21,895 nt of DNA from Pseudomonadota bacterium (GTDB taxonomy: Bacteria; Pseudomonadota; Gammaproteobacteria; Burkholderiales; Thiobacillaceae), in NCBI GenBank assembly GCA_021836225.1, contig JAKBJA010000002.1, forward strand, positions 1 to 21,895. The letters run 5' to 3'. Shown here in pieces: positions 16,451 through 21,895 of the stretch. Within the stretch, counting starts at the first letter, position 1; each line of letters begins with the position of its first letter. The position numbers were made by a program, and so were the translations under genes. A model generated the notes under the pieces. It saw nothing but the letters and a program-made list of their open reading frames with translations, did not search any database and was not told the DNA's origin.

Positions 16451-16558
16451 ATGAACCCACTTCTGACGCTGGTTCTCATCGTCGTCGCTCCCTTGGCCTT
16501 GGCCCTGGCGGGCGGCTCCCACTACGGCACGCCGGCCGGCCAGCGGGAGCCGCGATGA
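16451..16558 (+). CDS. 35-residue single-pass membrane peptide
   Basis: This short frame starts MNPLLTLVLIVVAPLALALAG and continues with a polar tail ending in QREPR. The hydrophobic run of about 18 residues would span the inner membrane once. A full GGAGG lies 5 nt before the ATG. The stop TGA overlaps the next gene's start as ATGA at 16555-16558, a typical translational-coupling arrangement. It begins 51 nt after the GGDEF-EAL stop. I recognise no family. A strong ribosome site plus coupling make it a likely real small protein, possibly a membrane partner of the upstream sensor. It could instead be a leader that only feeds ribosomes to the next gene. Confidence 0.65.
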   Translation: MNPLLTLVLIVVAPLALALAGGSHYGTPAGQREPR

Positions 16559-16815
16559 CCAAACTGAGCGATTACGTCGAGATAGCTGCGATGGAATATT
16601 TGCTGGAGACCGGCAATGACGAACTCGATGCACGCTGGATTGCCGAGTTCTTTCAGGACAGCGGCGTGCAGGACGACTATCCGCGGCAGGACCTCGTCGC
16701 TTTCAACGCCATGGTGCAAAAAGAACTGACCAGGCTATCCGAGCGGGCCGGCAAGCAGGCGCACTCCCAGCTGGACAGGATCGTCCGCTTCGTCAAACAG
16801 CGGCGCAAACCGTAA
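16555..16815 (+). CDS. 86-residue hypothetical protein coupled to the membrane peptide
   Basis: This small soluble protein begins MTKLSDYVEIAAMEYLLET and is largely helical by eye. The first half is acidic and aromatic (DARWIAEFFQDSGVQDDYP) and the C-terminus is basic (RIVRFVKQRRKP). There is no signal peptide or membrane segment. The start overlaps the 35-residue gene's stop by ATGA. A longer open frame upstream to 16384 reads through the GGDEF-EAL 3' end and the peptide gene, and is not used. I do not recognise a family. Position and coupling suggest it belongs to the same transcript as the c-di-GMP sensor. Confidence 0.7.
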   Translation: MTKLSDYVEIAAMEYLLETGNDELDARWIAEFFQDSGVQDDYPRQDLVAFNAMVQKELTRLSERAGKQAHSQLDRIVRFVKQRRKP

Positions 16816-16951
16816 GAAGCCGCGTCAGCGATCCCATTGCTACACGCGTGAAACTGCTGTTCAGGAAAACCGAACCAGATTCCCGTCGCGGTCGTTGGCC
16901 AGACCCCTGGAGATCGCGCCATTCATCGCCTTATTCGTCGCGTTCGAACTT

Positions 16952-17605
16952 CTAGTAGAGCTCGAACTTCTCGATGCGCTCGGTTTCCGCCACCGCATCC
17001 GCCACCCAGGCCTGCAGCGCGGGCAGCGCCAGCACCGCTTCTGCGTAGTCCTTCGCCGCGCCTGTGAGCGCCACGCCATAGGTCTGGAAGCGCAGCACCA
17101 CCGGCGCAAACATCGCATCGGCAATGCCAAAGCGCCCGAACAGGAAATCGCCGCCGCCAAAGCGCGCGCGGCAATCCGCCCAGATCGCCAGGATGCGTTC
17201 GATGTCCGCCAGGCATTCCGGCGTCCGCCCCTTGCCCGGATAGCGGGCGCGAATGTTCATCGACATGTGCTCGCGCAGCGCGCCGAAGCCCGCATGCATC
17301 TCCGCGCTCACCGAGCGGGCCACTGCCCGCGCTGCCGCGTCACGCGGCCACAGTTGCTTGTCCGGAAAGCGCTCGTTGAGGTATTCGCAAATCGCCAGCG
17401 AATCCCACACCCGGATGTCGCCATCGTGCAGCGCCGGTACCTTGCACGAAGGCGACCAGGAAGCCAGGGATGCGGCCGACTCGGGCAGGTACAGCGGAAT
17501 GCGCACCTCCGCAAAGGGAATGCCCGCCTGGCGCAGCACCAGCCAGGGCCGCATCGACCAGGACGAGTAGTTCTTGTTGCCGATGGCGAGGGTGAGGGGG
17601 GGCAT
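16952..17605 (-). CDS. Glutathione S-transferase family protein
   Basis: This is a cytosolic GST-fold protein of 217 residues, the normal family length. The N-terminal thioredoxin-like domain (1-80) has NKNYSSWSMRPWL, where a Ser/Tyr near 11-15 would contact glutathione. It also has the cis-proline segment CKVPALHDG and the DSLAICEYL glutathione-binding motif. The C-terminal helical domain runs from about 88 and ends EKFELY. AAGGAG lies about 10 nt before the ATG. It is the only complete copy; two decayed relatives are in this window, at 12588-12757 and 18950-19065. Substrate specificity cannot be read from sequence. Confidence 0.93.
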   Translation of the reverse strand: MPPLTLAIGNKNYSSWSMRPWLVLRQAGIPFAEVRIPLYLPESAASLASWSPSCKVPALHDGDIRVWDSLAICEYLNERFPDKQLWPRDAAARAVARSVSAEMHAGFGALREHMSMNIRARYPGKGRTPECLADIERILAIWADCRARFGGGDFLFGRFGIADAMFAPVVLRFQTYGVALTGAAKDYAEAVLALPALQAWVADAVAETERIEKFELY

Positions 17606-17689
17606 AGTGGGCAGCTCCTTGGCGTGTTGTGGCGAAACGAAAAGTTACACGAGCAGGGTGGGGATGGGAATGCAGGGTGGTCGGCCCGG

Positions 17690-18430
17690 TCAGCAGCACA
17701 CCTCGCCCCACCCCAAGCGTCCGATCACCTCGGCGAAGTCCTCGGCCAGCCCGGCCTGCACGTGCAAAGCCTGCCCGCTGACCGGATGCGCAAGCCGCAT
17801 CCCGGTTGCCGCCAGCAACAAGCGCGGGTGGCCGAACAGCGTCTGGAACAGGCGGTTATGCCGCCCCTTGCCGTGCGTCGCGTCGCCGATGATGGGGTGC
17901 GCGATGTGCTTCATGTGGCGGCGCAGTTGGTGCCAGCGGCCGGTCAGCGGCTCCAGTTCGACCAGGGCATAGCGGCTGCTGGGGTAGCGGTCCACCCGAT
18001 ACGGCAATTCCACCGTCGCCAGCCGGCGGTAGCGGGTTTGCGCGGCTTGTGCCGCGCCACGGGCCGCAATCCCGGCATGCTCGTCCGCCATGCGCTGCAG
18101 CGGATGATCGATATCGCCCGACGCCGGCGGATGCCCGCGCACCACCGCAACATAGCGCTTGCTTACCTCGCCGCGTTCGAACTGGCTGCTCAGCAGGCGT
18201 CCGACCTCGCGATCCAGCGCAAACAGCAGCACGCCGGACGTGCCCTTGTCGAGCCGATGCACCGGATAAACCGGCTGGCCGATCTGGTCGCGCAGCATCT
18301 GCAACGCGAAACGGGTTTCGTGGCGGTCCAGCACGCTGCGATGCACCAGCAGCCCCGCCGGCTTGTGAATGGCAATCAGGCTGTCGTCGCGGAAAATGAT
18401 CGGCAGCGATCCGCACGCCTCCGCGGACAC
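17690..18430 (-). CDS. truC: tRNA pseudouridine synthase TruC (RluA family)
   Basis: This enzyme isomerises a uridine to pseudouridine in tRNA (U65 in the E. coli enzyme). The 246-residue protein has the RluA family catalytic motif HRLDKGTSG with Asp61, the N-terminal IHKPAGLLVH, and ALVELEPLTGRWHQLRRHMKHIAHPIIGD in the middle. That last stretch is characteristic of TruC. There is no S4 domain, in agreement with TruC rather than RluC/D. The start is GTG 18430, one nucleotide after the stop of the exported Rap1a-like gene, so translation is probably coupled. RluA-family rRNA synthases are the alternative, but the length and the HLR-type motif favour TruC. Confidence 0.88.
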   Translation of the reverse strand: MSAEACGSLPIIFRDDSLIAIHKPAGLLVHRSVLDRHETRFALQMLRDQIGQPVYPVHRLDKGTSGVLLFALDREVGRLLSSQFERGEVSKRYVAVVRGHPPASGDIDHPLQRMADEHAGIAARGAAQAAQTRYRRLATVELPYRVDRYPSSRYALVELEPLTGRWHQLRRHMKHIAHPIIGDATHGKGRHNRLFQTLFGHPRLLLAATGMRLAHPVSGQALHVQAGLAEDFAEVIGRLGWGEVCC

Positions 18431-18431
18431 G

Positions 18432-18809
18432 CTATTTTCTGCCCTTGCACGGAAACCGCTCTGCCAGCGCCTTCTGCAGCACCTCGGCGGCCGGCTGGGT
18501 CAAGGATTCGGGATGCGCGTCGATCCACTCCGCCAACGCCCCCGGCGCCACGTTCCTGTCGCGGGCATCCAGGCAAAACGCCGTCTTGCCTTTGCCGTAG
18601 TGGTGCGCCGCGTCGATATACCCGTCGAGATAACTGTGGCACATCACGGAAAGCGTCTTCACCTTGTCCGCGCTTTTGCACATGCGCAGGATCACGCTGC
18701 CGTTCTTGCCATGAAGCTCGCTGGCCTGGGCGGGGGCGCAGAAGAACAGGCCGAGCCATACGGACAGGATGGCCGGCAGGAAACGGGGTTTGACTGCGGT
18801 TGAATGCAT
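18432..18809 (-). CDS. Exported Rap1a/Tai-like immunity-fold protein
   Basis: This 125-residue protein has a Sec signal peptide ending APAQAS (about residue 30). The mature domain matches the Rap1a/Tai immunity fold pattern: MCHSYLDGYIDA (about 56-67), a second cysteine in AFCLD (79), WIDAHPESL (95-103) and a terminal ALAERFPC (114-121). Four cysteines in the mature part (44, 57, 79, 121) could form two disulfides. In type VI secretion, Rap1a/Tai proteins neutralise amidase effectors in the periplasm. No effector or T6SS gene is visible here, so a general periplasmic role is equally possible. It sits one nucleotide upstream of truC, and a perfect dyad lies 25 nt before its start. Confidence 0.75.
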   Translation of the reverse strand: MHSTAVKPRFLPAILSVWLGLFFCAPAQASELHGKNGSVILRMCKSADKVKTLSVMCHSYLDGYIDAAHHYGKGKTAFCLDARDRNVAPGALAEWIDAHPESLTQPAAEVLQKALAERFPCKGRK

Positions 18810-18833
18810 CGCACGAAGGACAAGAAATCCATT

Positions 18834-18851
18834 GACACTTCAGGAAGTGTC
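18834..18851. promoter_or_regulatory. Perfect 18-bp dyad upstream of the Rap1a-like/truC operon
   Basis: GACACTTC (18834-18841) and GAAGTGTC (18844-18851) are exact inverted repeats around a 2-nt centre, 25 bp before the ATG at 18809. Size, symmetry and position fit the operator of a dimeric repressor. The binding protein is unknown. The short centre makes an RNA hairpin less likely than a protein site. Confidence 0.5.
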
Positions 18852-18949
18852 GCGGGCCTGGCAGCCTCAGTCAATCCTGAATCCGGTCGAAGGAATTCGA
18901 AAAAACCGGTTGTCGGTCACGAAGCCGTGGTCTGTCCCCTGTTGCTCCC

Positions 18950-19065
18950 TGCATGGACCAGGAGGAGTAGTTCTAGTTGCCGATGATGGGGGTGAAGGGC
19001 GGCATGGTGGGCGGATCCTTTACGAACGGGGTAAAGCGCAAAGTTATGCGAGAAGGGGGTGAGTA
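18950..19065 (-). pseudogene. Decayed glutathione S-transferase 5' end, including leader
   Basis: Read on the minus strand, a start at about 19005 gives MPPFTPIIGN, a TAG stop, then NYSSWSM. The intact GST begins MPPLTLAIGNKNYSSWSM, so a lysine codon AAG has become TAG. Similarity continues upstream of the start for about 55 bp (for example AAAGTTA and the GC-rich purine run beyond it), so the leader region was copied too. It stops after the SM codons. No downstream GST sequence follows. The remaining 18852-18949 part of this 314-bp gene-free interval shows nothing recognisable. Confidence 0.78.
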
Positions 19066-19090
19066 GGAACGCGAAGTTCGGCTGGATATG

Positions 19091-19110
19091 CGCAGATCGT
19101 TCGATCTGCG
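19091..19110 (-). terminator. Hairpin after the RES toxin gene
   Basis: CGCAGATC (19091-19098) and GATCTGCG (19103-19110) pair perfectly over a 4-nt loop, 14 nt beyond the toxin stop. It is a good stem but has no T-run, so it may terminate weakly or protect the mRNA 3' end. Confidence 0.45.
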
Positions 19111-19123
19111 TGGCATTGTTCCT

Positions 19124-19585
19124 CTACTTCCTCGGCAGCCGTAGATCCGTCTCGAATTCCTGCGGAGCCCCAATGACGATCTTTTGAAACGACGGATGCA
19201 GTGGGTTCAGCAGGTAATTGGTTTCAGTTGGGATGACCGCACTCGGGACTGCCAACACCGCACTTGAGGCTCGCTTGATCCATTCGGCTCCAATGACACG
19301 AAGCTGTTCGCGGGATTCTGCGCTGCGCCAGTCTTCGGGCAGATCGCTCGGGTTGACGTGCTCGATCTTCAGCTTGGAAGGGATCGTGGCTGGTATAACG
19401 ACGTAGTTTGCGAGCAGCTTGCCGTCCTGAACCAGCATCTCCAACGTGGCGAGCGACAGCGTGCTGGCGGTGTATACCATCGGAACGCCTCGCGGGTTCC
19501 AACGGCCGCCATGCAGGCGCGCGCCTTCGCCCGAAAAGGCTGCAGCGGCATGTTTAGCCGTGAGCATTCGCCATACGGTCGGCAT
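19124..19585 (-). CDS. RES-domain toxin
   Basis: This is the toxin of a type II toxin-antitoxin pair. RES toxins deplete or transfer from NAD+ (for example MbcT phosphorolyses NAD+) or ADP-ribosylate host enzymes (ParT). The 153-residue protein has the core GGRWNPRGVPMVYTASTLSLATLEMLV (about 26-52), containing the family arginines (28, 32), Tyr38 and Glu49. It also has the C-terminal NPLHPSFQKIVIG that precedes the last strand. The length is typical. The ATG overlaps the antitoxin's TGA by one base (TGATG), so it is translationally coupled. The catalytic residues appear intact, so the toxin is probably active. The region is less GC-rich than the RuBisCO genes. Confidence 0.9.
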   Translation of the reverse strand: MPTVWRMLTAKHAAAAFSGEGARLHGGRWNPRGVPMVYTASTLSLATLEMLVQDGKLLANYVVIPATIPSKLKIEHVNPSDLPEDWRSAESREQLRVIGAEWIKRASSAVLAVPSAVIPTETNYLLNPLHPSFQKIVIGAPQEFETDLRLPRK

Positions 19586-20238
19586 CAGGCGAATACGCCA
19601 TGCTCAATGCGACCAAGCGTATCTATCACAGCTTCGGCGCCGATCTCGGTGTCAAGCAGGGACATGGGAGTCTCGCCACCCAAGGAGGTGTTTGCCGACT
19701 TCAACCAGTCACGAGCGGAATCGGGATCGTCGAATACCTCCTCGGCTCGCTGGATCACGCGCGCAACTCTAACCAGCTTTGCCGATTCCTCGCTGTTCAG
19801 AAGCCCTTCGCCCTTGCGCCGGACGAGCGTGCGGACCGGGATATCGAGCGCATCTGAGAACTCGGTTTGCGAAACAAGAAGGAATGCAGTGAGGGCGTCC
19901 ACGGCCGATGATGGAATGCCCCTTCGAATCGCAGAAACCCACTCCATCGACGTGAGATGAAACTTGCGCTCGTCACCCTCTAGACCGAGCAGCGACGCAG
20001 CCGATATGGCTTGGGCTTTCTTTCGGGTGCGAACGGTGCTGAAAGACTTCAAAAGGAGGGTGTCGCCGGCCGAAATTACGTGGCCCGCCCTCGGGTTTCG
20101 TCCCGTTCGGCTGGACTTCGCGGGAGCTGCAGTTTTAGGTGGGAGCGAAGAAGCGGATTTCGCCTTAGTGGGGGTAAGCTTCTTAGCCCCTGAACCGGCC
20201 TTCATGGCAGCCGCCTTGCGCTCGTCAGCAACGTTCAT
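19585..20238 (-). CDS. Xre/MbcA/ParS-type antitoxin with long N-terminal extension
   Basis: This antitoxin of the RES-Xre pair neutralises the toxin and represses its own promoter. The last 120 residues hold the HTH-like segment (FLLVSQTEFSDALDIPVRTLVRRK) and the C-terminal toxin-binding domain (RVIQRAEEVFDDPDSARDWLKSANTSLGGETPMSLLDTEIGAEAVIDTLGRIEHG). This matches the MbcA/ParS/Xre family, including the GGETPMSLLDT signature. The first 75 or so residues are unusual: rich in Lys, Ala, Ser and Pro and resembling a histone H1 tail. Most relatives are 130-160 residues, so this 217-residue version carries an extra disordered basic tail. ATG 20238 has GAGG upstream. A downstream start at the Met near residue 98 is too far in to keep the HTH region whole. 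Confidence 0.9.
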   Translation of the reverse strand: MNVADERKAAAMKAGSGAKKLTPTKAKSASSLPPKTAAPAKSSRTGRNPRAGHVISAGDTLLLKSFSTVRTRKKAQAISAASLLGLEGDERKFHLTSMEWVSAIRRGIPSSAVDALTAFLLVSQTEFSDALDIPVRTLVRRKGEGLLNSEESAKLVRVARVIQRAEEVFDDPDSARDWLKSANTSLGGETPMSLLDTEIGAEAVIDTLGRIEHGVFA

Positions 20239-20254
20239 GGTACTTTACCTCAAT

Positions 20255-20264
20255 GCCAATTGGC
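20255..20264. promoter_or_regulatory. Palindrome GCCAATTGGC, candidate antitoxin operator
   Basis: This perfect 10-bp palindrome lies 17 bp before the antitoxin ATG, just downstream of the predicted -10 box and near the expected transcription start. The location suits autorepression by the Xre antitoxin. This is inferred from position and symmetry. Confidence 0.45.
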
Positions 20265-20268
20265 TTCT

Positions 20269-20297
20269 ATGGTAGGCAAAAGTGGCGCTAATGGCAA
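20269..20297 (-). promoter_or_regulatory. Predicted sigma-70 promoter of the RES-Xre operon
   Basis: On the minus strand TTGCCA (20297-20292) and TACCAT (20274-20269) are 17 nt apart. The -35 box has one mismatch and the -10 box two. It lies about 30 bp upstream of the antitoxin start, with an operator-like palindrome immediately downstream. Confidence 0.5.
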
Positions 20298-20401
20298 TGT
20301 GGGCTGCCTCTATGCGACTTGGGCCGATGGCCGGGTGTCGTATTGATTAGTCTGGCTGCCTGAAACTGGCCGAACTTGTTCGTTACCCCCCCCGCGCCTC
20401 G

Positions 20402-21322
20402 CTACATCCGTTTGCCCTTCGTAGCAGGCGCCGCATCCCCCCGCCCCAGCAAATAATCCAGAAACGCCCGCGCCACCACCGACAACTGCCGCCCTGCTGG
20501 ATACACCGCGTACCAGTGGCGCAGGATGGGGAAACCCTCGACGTCGAGCACGGCGAACTGGCCGGGCTGGTTGAGGGTGAGGGTGAGGCGGGAGAGGGCG
20601 GAGACGCCGAGGCCGGCGAGGATGGCCTGCTTGATGGCTTCGTTGCTGCCGAGTTCCAGGCGCGGGCGGATGGTGATGCCGTGTTCGGCGAAGCGGCGTT
20701 CGATGGCGTTGCGGGTGCCGGAGCCTTTTTCGCGCATCAGCCAGGGCTCCTGCGCCAGGCGTTCCAGCTTGATTTTCTTCTTGTGCGCCAGCGGGTGGTC
20801 GGGCGCGGCCAGCACGACGATGGGGTTGTCCATGATGGGGGTGGCGACGACGTCGATGTCTTCCGGCGGCTGGCCGAGGAAGTAGAGGTCGTCGAGGTTG
20901 TCGGCGATGCTGGCGAGCACCTGCTCCTTGTTGGTGACGCGCAGGGTGACGTCGATGCCGGGATAGAGCTTGGCGAATTCGCCCAGCAGGCGCGGCGCGA
21001 AGTAGGAGGCAGTGGTGATCGCCATCAGGCTGAGTTTGCCCTGCTTCAGCCCCCGCCGTTCGGCCACCGACATGGTGTAGTGGTCCATGATGTCGAAGAT
21101 TTCGCGGGTGGCCTGCGCGAGCTGCTGGCCGTCGGGGGTGAGGTGGAGCTTCTTGCCGACCTGTTCGATCAGCGGCGCGCCCACGGTTTCGGCCAGTTTT
21201 TTCATCTGCATCGACACGGTGGGCTGGGTGAGGAACAGTTCTTCGGAGGCGCGGGTAAAGCTGCCCAGGCGGGCGATGGCCTCGAAGATTTCCAGCTGGC
21301 GGAAGGTGGTGTGTTGGCGCAT
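20402..21322 (-). CDS. cbbR: CbbR, LysR-type regulator of the Calvin cycle
   Basis: This is the transcriptional activator of RuBisCO genes, responsive to Calvin-cycle metabolites in other organisms. The 306-residue protein has an N-terminal winged HTH (FRQLEIFEAIARLGSFTRASEELFLTQPTVSMQMKKL). Its effector-binding domain shows the CbbR-typical ITTASYFAPRLLGEFAKLYPGIDVTLRVTNKEQVL and REKGSGTRNAIE. It is divergent from cbbL, the classic cbbR position. ATG 21322 is used (MRQHTTFRQLEIF). A TTG 24 nt upstream is also open, but it adds residues not expected in the family. It is followed by the antitoxin promoter region about 100 bp away. Confidence 0.95.
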   Translation of the reverse strand: MRQHTTFRQLEIFEAIARLGSFTRASEELFLTQPTVSMQMKKLAETVGAPLIEQVGKKLHLTPDGQQLAQATREIFDIMDHYTMSVAERRGLKQGKLSLMAITTASYFAPRLLGEFAKLYPGIDVTLRVTNKEQVLASIADNLDDLYFLGQPPEDIDVVATPIMDNPIVVLAAPDHPLAHKKKIKLERLAQEPWLMREKGSGTRNAIERRFAEHGITIRPRLELGSNEAIKQAILAGLGVSALSRLTLTLNQPGQFAVLDVEGFPILRHWYAVYPAGRQLSVVARAFLDYLLGRGDAAPATKGKRM

Positions 21323-21348
21323 GGTAGTGTTACCGTTCCAGAACAAAC

Positions 21349-21376
21349 ATAGATAAAAGTCTATCTTAAAAATAGA
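21349..21376. promoter_or_regulatory. Three evenly spaced LysR half-sites between cbbR and cbbL
   Basis: ATAGA (21349-21353), TCTAT (21360-21364) and ATAGA (21372-21376) alternate in orientation with 6- and 7-nt gaps. The starts are 11-12 bp apart, so all lie on one face of the helix. The inner pair contains a T-N11-A core, the general LysR recognition pattern. They lie 27-54 bp upstream of the cbbR start and about 107-134 bp upstream of cbbL, in an AT-rich patch. They are probable CbbR sites. Confidence 0.6.
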
Positions 21377-21482
21377 AAAAATCGACTGTTATTGATGATT
21401 CGACTCCTGCATGATGCGTCCCATCGTGTCAGGCCGCTGGGGCGTTACACGGAAACCCGACCCCTTTCTGTAGGAGGAAATC

Positions 21483-21895
21483 ATGGCTGTTAAGACTTAC
21501 AACGCCGGTGTGAAAGAGTACCGGCAGACTTACTGGACCCCGGAATACACCCCGCTAGACACCGACATTCTGGCCTGCTTCAAGATCACCCCGCAGCCGG
21601 GCGTGGATCGTGAAGAAGTTGCCGCTGCCGTTGCCGCCGAATCGTCGACCGGCACCTGGACCACGGTGTGGACCGACCTGCTGACCGACCTCGACTACTA
21701 CAAGGGCCGCGCCTACCGCATCGAAGACGTGCCCGGCGACGACACCTGCTTTTACGCCTTCGTGGCTTACCCGATCGACCTGTTCGAAGAAGGTTCGGTC
21801 GTCAACGTGCTGACCTCGCTGGTCGGCAACGTGTTCGGCTTCAAGGCCCTGCGCGCCCTGCGTCTGGAAGACGTGCGCTTCCCGATCGCCTACGT
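21483..21895 (+). CDS. cbbL: RuBisCO form I large subunit (3' end beyond window)
   Basis: This is the catalytic subunit of ribulose-1,5-bisphosphate carboxylase/oxygenase, which fixes CO2 in the cytoplasm or carboxysome. The 137 residues present are the N-terminal domain, starting [20 protein letters not shown] and including [33 protein letters not shown]. The [10 protein letters not shown] stretch is the conserved N-terminal part of the active site. The [16 protein letters not shown] opening is characteristic of proteobacterial form IA enzymes. AGGAGG lies 7 nt before the ATG. The 160-bp gap to divergent cbbR holds LysR-like half-sites. The gene runs off the right edge; cbbS and probably another cbbQO set would be expected beyond it. 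Confidence 0.97.
   Translation, partial: MAVKTYNAGVKEYRQTYWTPEYTPLDTDILACFKITPQPGVDREEVAAAVAAESSTGTWTTVWTDLLTDLDYYKGRAYRIEDVPGDDTCFYAFVAYPIDLFEEGSVVNVLTSLVGNVFGFKALRALRLEDVRFPIAY

Noticed and set aside
16895..18793. 632-residue plus-strand frame spanning the GST, truC and Rap1a-like genes
   Set aside because: It runs antisense across three recognised genes and has no domain. It is a high-GC shadow.
21390..21420. Sigma-70 promoter for cbbL from TTGATG and CATGAT
   Set aside because: The boxes are only 12 nt apart, too close for a working promoter. I could not place the real one.

Overview
The window looks like a chromosomal stretch from a chemolithoautotrophic betaproteobacterium close to Thiobacillus. 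The evidence is a high-GC backbone, a proteobacterial form I RuBisCO large-subunit start, a divergent cbbR, and a cbbQ-cbbO pair. It opens inside cbbQ, followed by cbbO, the activase genes of one RuBisCO cluster whose structural genes lie left of the window. It closes with cbbR and the first 137 codons of cbbL, the start of a second cluster. About 17 kb of mixed accessory DNA lies between the two Calvin-cycle ends.

Layout, left to right. 1-3065 is cbbQ-cbbO, with a chain of stem-loops at their junction. 3195-4235 holds a small secreted protein and a lineage II chlorite dismutase. 4367-7450 is a minus-strand set: a membrane diguanylate cyclase, a small GIY-YIG-like protein, and an exonuclease fused to a GIY-YIG domain. 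7507-7614 is a short decayed cbbO-like 3' end. 7676-10455 has a patatin-like lipoprotein, a Tat-exported dienelactone-hydrolase-like protein and a membrane-anchored alpha/beta hydrolase. 10703-12542 is a Tat-exported beta-propeller followed by an exported DUF305 protein. 12588-12757 is a decayed glutathione S-transferase (GST) fragment.

12981-16815 is a possible signalling unit: a ModA-like periplasmic binding protein, a HAMP-PAS-GGDEF-EAL protein, a 35-residue membrane peptide, and an 86-residue soluble protein overlapping the peptide by ATGA. 16952-18809 (minus strand) carries an intact GST, the tRNA pseudouridine synthase truC and a Rap1a/Tai-like exported protein. 18950-19065 is a second GST remnant, containing the gene's start. 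19124-20238 is a RES-Xre toxin-antitoxin operon with a readable promoter and operator-like palindrome. 20402-21895 is cbbR and cbbL with evenly spaced LysR-type half-sites between them.

The two ends serve CO2 fixation. The middle looks like a place where genes arrive, duplicate and decay: there are three pseudogene fragments, a toxin-antitoxin pair and lower-GC patches. The clearest candidate for an undescribed system is the binding-protein/c-di-GMP/small-peptide unit at 12981-16815. No tRNA, rRNA, CRISPR array, insertion sequence or prophage gene was seen. All family calls come from reading motifs, not from database searches.
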